Part shown: piece by piece, positions 58,210 through 64,000 of the stretch
How positions within the stretch are numbered: the first letter of the stretch is position 1
Layout of the letters: each line of letters begins with the position of its first letter
DNA from: Symsagittifera roscoffensis
Lineage: Eukaryota; Xenacoelomorpha; Acoela; Convolutidae
Direction: 5' to 3'
Length of the DNA: 64,000 bases
Assembly: GCF_963678635.1 (NCBI RefSeq)
Contig: NC_087067.1
Location: forward strand, 33,766,401-33,830,400
Program-made: the position numbers and the translations under genes
The notes under the pieces: generated by a model
Seen by the model: the letters and a program-made list of their open reading frames with translations, nothing else
Database searches by the model: none
What the model was told of the DNA's origin: nothing

Positions 58210-58902
58210 TTATTTAAAGCAAAAGTAATTCTTTTACTTTTATGCGCTAAGAGTTATTGCTGTTTAAAGTTCGGTGATGTCAAGAAGTTAAGCCTAACCG
58301 AGCGTGGTGCAAAAATTTTCAATGGGTCAAATTTTGGCCAAAACAAAAGAAAACCGAAAATTTTCTTTTGCAGTATCAATTTTGTGTACAATCAGCTGCT
58401 GATAGGTCAAAAAAAATGGAGATAATTTTTGGGGTCTTTGAGTTATAGCCTTTTGAATTTCCGTGATGTCAAAAAAATAAGCCCAATCGAGCCTGGTGAA
58501 TTGCGCGAACGGCCATAACTTGCCCAAAAATTGTAAAATTTCCAAATTTTATTATTTGGATCACAAGATCATAGTCAAATCTTGGGGGACTGAGAAAATG
58601 AACCATTTTCGTCGGTCCAACACAAAGTTATAAGCTTTTGAAATCTCGATGATACCAAAAAGTTAAGCCTAATCGAGCGTGGTGCAAAAAATGAAATTTT
58701 CAAAATTTTTGTTTTTTTTTTCGTTCAAAGTTCAATTTTTTCATCTCGTTTCATCAATTTGAGCTCAGGACAATTCCAAGGAGCCCAAAACGACGTTTGT
58801 AGCTGAAGTGTACGTGGAGTAATCATCACTTGAAAATTTGGGGGGACCCGAATTTCGGCCATTTTGGACGAAAATCGGCCTAAAAGCTAACTTTTACGTT
58901 AG

Positions 58903-59016
58903 TGCAATTTTTTTTCTTGCATTTTTCAAGAGAAATGGGCTGCCCTCCGCTGTCGCAGAGTGCATTCAAAGAAAACTTATCAAATAGATTTGAATACTTA
59001 CCTATTTAATAAGTTT
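58903..59016 (-). ncRNA. candidate SL RNA gene, copy 55
   Basis: Exon end 59002; AGAAATGGG beside the Sm-like tract, as in copies 45-48. Confidence 0.59.
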
Positions 59017-59369
59017 ATCACAACAATTAGGCTAAAAGCAACTGACAGTATCCTGGCTGGTATTCAATCATATGCCACTTACAGTGGATGTGCGGCTATC
59101 ATGCCATAGATGGTCATTCAAGGCACCTTGTACACGCTCCTTAGGTTTTGACCAGCTGATTTGGCCATAAAACACATTGGGCCAAAAAAATTCCAAACAA
59201 TGTCAATTTTCAGTATTTTGTTTGAAATGCATAAATTATAACGTGAGCGTGCAAAGTTTTACATGGTATAAGAGCATATTTTTACTCTCGCGCGAGGGCG
59301 AGTGTTTTAAAAGTAATGTACATAGACATAAGCTAGTAAGGATATAAATGAAAGCGGAGTAACTCAAAT

Positions 59370-59489
59370 GCCTACGACCATACCATGTTGAATGCACCGG
59401 TTCTCGTCCGATCACCGAAGTTAAGCAACATTGGGCCTGGTTAGTACTTGGATGGGAGACCGCCTGGGAACACCAGGTGTTGTAGGCTT
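59370..59489 (+). rRNA. 5S rRNA gene, copy 56
   Basis: Consensus. Confidence 0.98.
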
Positions 59490-60182
59490 TTATTTAAAGC
59501 AAAAGTAATTCTTTTACTTTTATGCGCTAAGAGTTATTGCTGTTTAAAGTTCGATGATGTCAAAAAGTTAAGCCTAACCGAGCGTGGTGCAAAAATTTTC
59601 AATGGGTCAAATTTTGGCCAAAACAAAAGAAAACCGAAAAATTTCTTTTGCAGTATCAATTTTGTGTACAATCAGCTGCTGATAGGTCAAAAAAAATGGA
59701 GATAACTTTTGGGGTCTTTGAGTTATAGCCTTTTGAATTTCCGTGATGTCAAAAAAATAAGCCCAATCGAGCCTGGTGAATTGCGCGAACGGCCATAACT
59801 TGCCCAAAAATTTTAAAATTTCCAAATTTTATTATTTTGATCACAAGATCATAGTCAAATCTTGGGGGACTGAGAAAATGAACCAATTTCGTCGGTCCAA
59901 CACAAAGTTATAAGCTTTTGAAATCTCGGTGATACCAAAAAGTTAAGCCTAATCGAGCGTGGTGCAAAAAATGAAATTTTCAAAAATTTTGTTTTTTTTT
60001 TCGTTCAAAGTTCATTTTTTTCATCTCGTTTCATAAATTTGAGCTCAGGACAATTCCAACGAGCCCAAAACGACGTTTGTAGCTCAAGTGTACGTGGAGT
60101 AATCATCAGTTGAAAATTTTGGGGGACCCGAATTTCGGCCATTTTGGACGAAAATCGGCCTAAAAGCTAACTTTTCAGTTAG

Positions 60183-60295
60183 TGCAATTTTTTTCTTGCA
60201 TTTTTCAAGAGAATTGGGCTGCCCTCCGCTGTCGCAGAGTGCATTCAAAGAAAACTTATCAAATATATTTGAATACTTATCTATTTAATAAATTT
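60183..60295 (-). ncRNA. candidate SL RNA gene, copy 56 (donor destroyed)
   Basis: Exon end 60281. The + strand T at 60280 turns the donor GTAAGT into ATAAGT on the - strand. The pair next to the loop is also lost (AAATATATT). If the SL reading is right, this copy is a pseudogene. Confidence 0.5.
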
Positions 60296-60647
60296 ATCAC
60301 AACAATTAGGCTAAAAGCAACTGACAGTATCCTGGCTGGTATTCAATCATATGCCACTTACAGTGGATGTGCGGCTATCATGCCATAGATGGTCATTCAA
60401 GGCACCTTGTACACGATCCATAGGTTTTGACCAGCTGATTTGGCATAAAACACATTGGGCCAAAAAAATTCCAAACAATGTCAATTTTCAGTATTTTGTT
60501 TGAAATGCATAAATTATAACGTGAGCGTGCAAAATTTTACATGGTATGAGAGCATATTTTTACTCTCGCGCGAGGGCGAGTGTTTTAAAACTAATGTACA
60601 TAGACATAAGCTAGTAAGGGTATAAATGAAAGCGGAGTAACTCAAAT

Positions 60648-60767
60648 GCCTACGACCATACCATGTTGAATGCACCGGTTCTCGTCCGATCACCGAAGTT
60701 AAGCAACATTGGGCCTGGTTAGTACTTGGATGGGAGACCGCCTGGGAACCCCAGGTGTTGTAGGCTT
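60648..60767 (+). rRNA. 5S rRNA gene, copy 57
   Basis: A103C (GGAACCCCAGG), otherwise consensus. Confidence 0.97.
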
Positions 60768-61457
60768 TTATTTAAAGCAAAAGTAATTCTTTTACTTTTA
60801 TGCGCTAAGAGTTATTGCTGTTTAAAGTTCGGTGATGTCAAAAAGTTAAGCCTAATCGAGCGTGGTGCAAAAATTTTCAATGGGTCAAATTTTGACCAAA
60901 ACAAAAGAAAACCGAAAAATTTCTTTTGCAGTATCAATTTTGTGTACAATCAGCTGCTGATAGGTCAAAAATAATGGAGATAACTTTTGGGGTCTTTGAG
61001 TTATAGCCTTTTGAATTTCGGTGATGTCAAAAAAACAAGCCCAATCGAGCCTGGTGAATTTTGCGAACGGCCATAACTTGCCCAAAAATTTTAAAATTTC
61101 CAAATTTTATTATTTGGATCACAAGATCATAGTCAAATCTTGGGGGACTGAGAAAATGAACCAATATTGTCGGTCCAACACAAAGTTATAAGCTTTTGAA
61201 ATCTCGGTGATACCAAAAAGTTAAGCCTAATCGATTGTGGTGCAAAAAATGAAATTTTCAAAATTTTTGTTTTTTTTCCGTTCAAAGTTCATTTTTTTCA
61301 TCTTGTTTCATAAATTTGAGCTCAGGAAAACTCCAACGAGCCCAAAACGACGTTTGTAGCTCAAGTTTACGTGGAGTAATCATCAGTTGAAAATTTGGGG
61401 GGACCCGAATTTCGGCCATTTTGGACGAAAATCGGCCTAAGCTAACTTTTACGTTAG

Positions 61458-61571
61458 TGCAATTTTTTTTCTTGCATTTTTCAAGAGAATTGGGCTGCCC
61501 TCCGCTGTCGCAGAGTGCATTCAAAGAAAACTTATGAAATAGATTTGAAAACTTACCTATTTAATAAGTTT
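61458..61571 (-). ncRNA. candidate SL RNA gene, copy 57
   Basis: Exon end 61557. CTTATGAAAT breaks the G-U pair of hairpin I; the loop has GAAAAC. Confidence 0.56.
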
Positions 61572-61924
61572 ATCACAACAATTAGGCTAAAAGCAACTGA
61601 CAGTATCCTGGCTGGTATTCAATCATATGCCACTTACAGTGGATGTGCGGCTATCATGCCATAGATGGTCATTCAAGGCACCTTGTACACGCTCCATAGG
61701 TTTTGACCAGCTGATTTGGCCATAAGACACATTGGGCCAAAAAAATTCCAAACAATGTCAATTTTCAGTATTTTGTTTGAAATGCATAAATTATAACGTG
61801 AGCGTGCAAAATTTTACATGGTATAAGAGCATATTTTTGCTCTCGCGCAAGGGCGAGTGTTTTAAAAGTAATGTACATAGACATAAGCTAGTAAGGATAT
61901 AAATGAAAGCGGAGTAACTCAAAT

Positions 61925-62044
61925 GCCTACGACCATACCATGTTGAATGCACCGGTTCTCGTCCGATCACCGAAGTTAAGCAACATTGGGCCTGGTTAGT
62001 ACTTGGATGGGAGACCGCCTGGGAACACCAGGTGTTGTAGGCTT
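61925..62044 (+). rRNA. 5S rRNA gene, copy 58
   Basis: Consensus. The palindrome upstream is CTCGCGCAAG (61849-61858). Confidence 0.98.
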
Positions 62045-62736
62045 TTATTTAAAGCAAAAGTAATTCTTTTACTTTTATGCGCTAAGAGTTATTGCTGTTT
62101 AAAGTTCGGTGATGTCAAAAAGTTAAGCCTAATCGAGCGTGGTGCAAAAATTTTCAATGGGTCAAATTTTGGCCAAAACAAAAGAAAACCGAAAAATTTC
62201 TTTTGCAGTATCAATTTTGTGTACAATCAGCTGCTGATAGGTCAAAAATAATGGAGATAACTTTTGGGGTCTTTGAGTTATAGCCTTTTGAATTTCGGTG
62301 ATGTCAAAAAAATAAGCCCAATCGAGCCTGGTGAATTGCGCGAACGGCCATAACTTGCCCAAAAATTTTAAAATTTCCAAATTTTATTATTTGGATCCCA
62401 AGATCATAGTCAAATCTTGGGGGACTGAGAAAATGAACCAATTTCGTCGGTCCAACACAAAGTTATAAGCTTTTGAAATCTCGGTGATACCAAAAAGTTA
62501 AGCCTAATCGAGCGTGGTGCAAAAAATGAAATTTTCAAAATTTTTGTTTTTTTTTCGTTCAAAGTTCAATTTTTTCATCTTGTTTCATAAATTTGAGCTC
62601 AGGAAAATTCCAACGAGCCCAAAACGACGTTTGTAGCTCAAGTTTACGTGGAGTAATCATCAGTTGAAAATTTGGGGGGACCCGAATTTCGGCCATTTTG
62701 GACGAAAATCGGCCTAAAAGCTAACTTTTACGTTAG

Positions 62737-62850
62737 TGCAATTTTTTTTCTTGCATTTTTCAAGAGAATTGGGCTGCCCTCCGCTGTCGCAGAGTGCATT
62801 CAAAGAAAACTTATCAAATAGATTTGAATACTTACCTATTTAATAAGTTT
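62737..62850 (-). ncRNA. candidate SL RNA gene, copy 58
   Basis: Exon end 62836; matches the reference. It is the last copy, since the window ends before the next one. Confidence 0.61.
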
Positions 62851-63203
62851 ATCACAACAATTAGGCTAAAAGCAACTGACAGTATCCTGGCTGGTATTCA
62901 ATCATATGCCACTTACAGTGGATGTGCGGCTATCAGGCCATAGATGGTCATTCAAGGCACCTTGTACACGCTCCATAGGTTTTGACCAGCTGATTTGGCC
63001 ATAAGACACATTGGGCCAAAAAAATTCCAAACAATGTCAATTTTCAGTATTTTGTTTGGAATGCATAAATTATAACGTGAGCGTGCAAAATTTTACATGG
63101 TATAAGAGAATATTTTTGCTCTCGCGCGAGGGCGAGTGTTTTAAAAGTAATGTACATAGACATAAGCTAGTAAGGATATAAATGAAAGCGGAGTAACTCA
63201 AAT

Positions 63204-63323
63204 GCCTACGACCATACCATGTTGAATGCACCGGTTCTCGTCCGATCACCGAAGTTAAGCAACATTGGGCCTGGTTAGTACTTGGATGGGAGACCGCCTG
63301 GGAACACCAGGTGTTGTAGGCTC
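63204..63323 (+). rRNA. 5S rRNA gene, copy 59 (weak terminator)
   Basis: The body is consensus to position 119, but GGCTCTCATTT replaces GGCTTTTATTT, so no T-run follows directly. The next usable run is TTCTTTTAC about 20 bp on. Confidence 0.96.
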
Positions 63324-64000
63324 TCATTTAAAGCAAAAGTAATTCTTTTACTTTTATGCGCTAAGAGTTATTGCTGTTTAAAATTCGGTGATGTCAAAAA
63401 GTTAAGCCTAATCGAGCGTGGTGCAAAAATTTTCAATGGGTCAAATTTTGGCCAAAACAAAAGAAAACCGAAAAATTTCTTTTGCAGTATCAATTTTGTG
63501 TACAATCAGCTGCTGATAGGTCAAAAATAATGGAGATAACTTTTGGGGTCTTTGAGTTATAGCCTTTTGAATTTCGGTGATGTCAAAAAAATAAGCCCAA
63601 TCGAGCCTGGTGAATTGCGCGAACGGCCATAACTTGCCCAAAAATTTTTAAATTTCCAAATTTTATTATTTGGATCACAAGATCATAGTCAAATTTTGGG
63701 GGACTGAGAAAATGAACCAATTTCGTCGGTCCAACACAAAGTTATAAGCTTTTGAAATCTCGGTGATACCAAAAAGTTAAGCCTAATCGAGCGTGGTGCA
63801 AAAAAAGAAATTTTAAAAATTTTTGTTTTTTTTTCTATCAAAGTTCATTTTTTTCACCTTGTTTCATAAATTTGAGCTCAGGACAATTCCAACGAGCCCA
63901 AAACGACGTTTGTAGCTCAAGTGTACGTGGAGTAATCATCAGTTGAAAGTTTGGGGGGACCCGAATTTCGGCCATTTTGGACGAAAATCGGCCTAAAAGC

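Larger units (their letters stand above)
55530..64000 (+). repeat. block of six long units plus a partial one
   Basis: Starts at 55530, 56810, 58090, 59370, 60648, 61925 and 63204; the last is cut by the window end. Units 56810-59370 share TTTCCGTGATG in motif B. Confidence 0.95.

Noticed and set aside
1-64000. CRISPR array or bacterial tandem repeats
   Set aside because: Repeats of 0.9-1.3 kb containing a eukaryotic 5S gene with Pol III signals; no short repeats with unique spacers.

Overview
The window is one uninterrupted head-to-tail array of 5S ribosomal RNA repeats from a eukaryotic nuclear genome. I see no protein-coding gene. The 120-nt 5S gene is of animal type: its 9-bp end helix pairs GCCTACGAC with GTTGTAGGC, it carries the internal Pol III control region, and a T-run follows it. 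I count 59 copies on the + strand (58 complete, the first cut by the window edge). The organism is most likely an invertebrate animal; I cannot place it further.

Layout. Units come in three lengths set only by the spacer just after the 5S gene: long (about 1279 bp, 29 units), short (about 904 bp, 28 units) and intermediate (1092 and 1065 bp, 2 units). From left to right: long 1-2493, short 2494-3398, long 3399-9796, short 9797-17042, one long 17043-18321, short 18322-33693, long 33694-36252, short 36253-38052, long 38053-53372, intermediate 53373-55529, long 55530-64000. Long spacers hold three copies (A, B, C) of a recognisable motif at about 187-bp intervals. Short units look like A-to-C recombination deletions and intermediate ones like A-to-B deletions. 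The motif itself resembles the 5S internal control region, so the spacer may be built partly from decayed 5S sequence.

Most interesting element. Every complete unit also carries, about 370 bp upstream of the next 5S gene and on the opposite (-) strand, a conserved segment that looks like a spliced-leader (SL) RNA gene. A 15-bp hairpin puts an exon end (...AAATAG) directly against a GGTAAGT-type 5' splice donor in its loop. A second GC-rich hairpin, an Sm-like site (AAUUCUCUUGA) and a third small hairpin follow, in the order known for SL RNAs. Two of the helix pairs are G-U in the - strand RNA but C-A in the + strand, so the helices are continuous only in the - strand transcript. SL genes inside 5S repeats are known from nematodes and Oikopleura; the SL sequence here is not one I recognise.

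The two genes would be transcribed divergently from the roughly 350-bp region between them. That region holds a long conserved block next to the SL candidate, a GC-rich palindrome (CTCGCGCGAG) about 80 bp before the 5S gene, and a TATAAAT element at -27. Shared private variants show block duplications of one to three units, as expected from unequal crossing-over and gene conversion. A minority of copies carry damaged 5S genes, promoters, terminators or SL donors.
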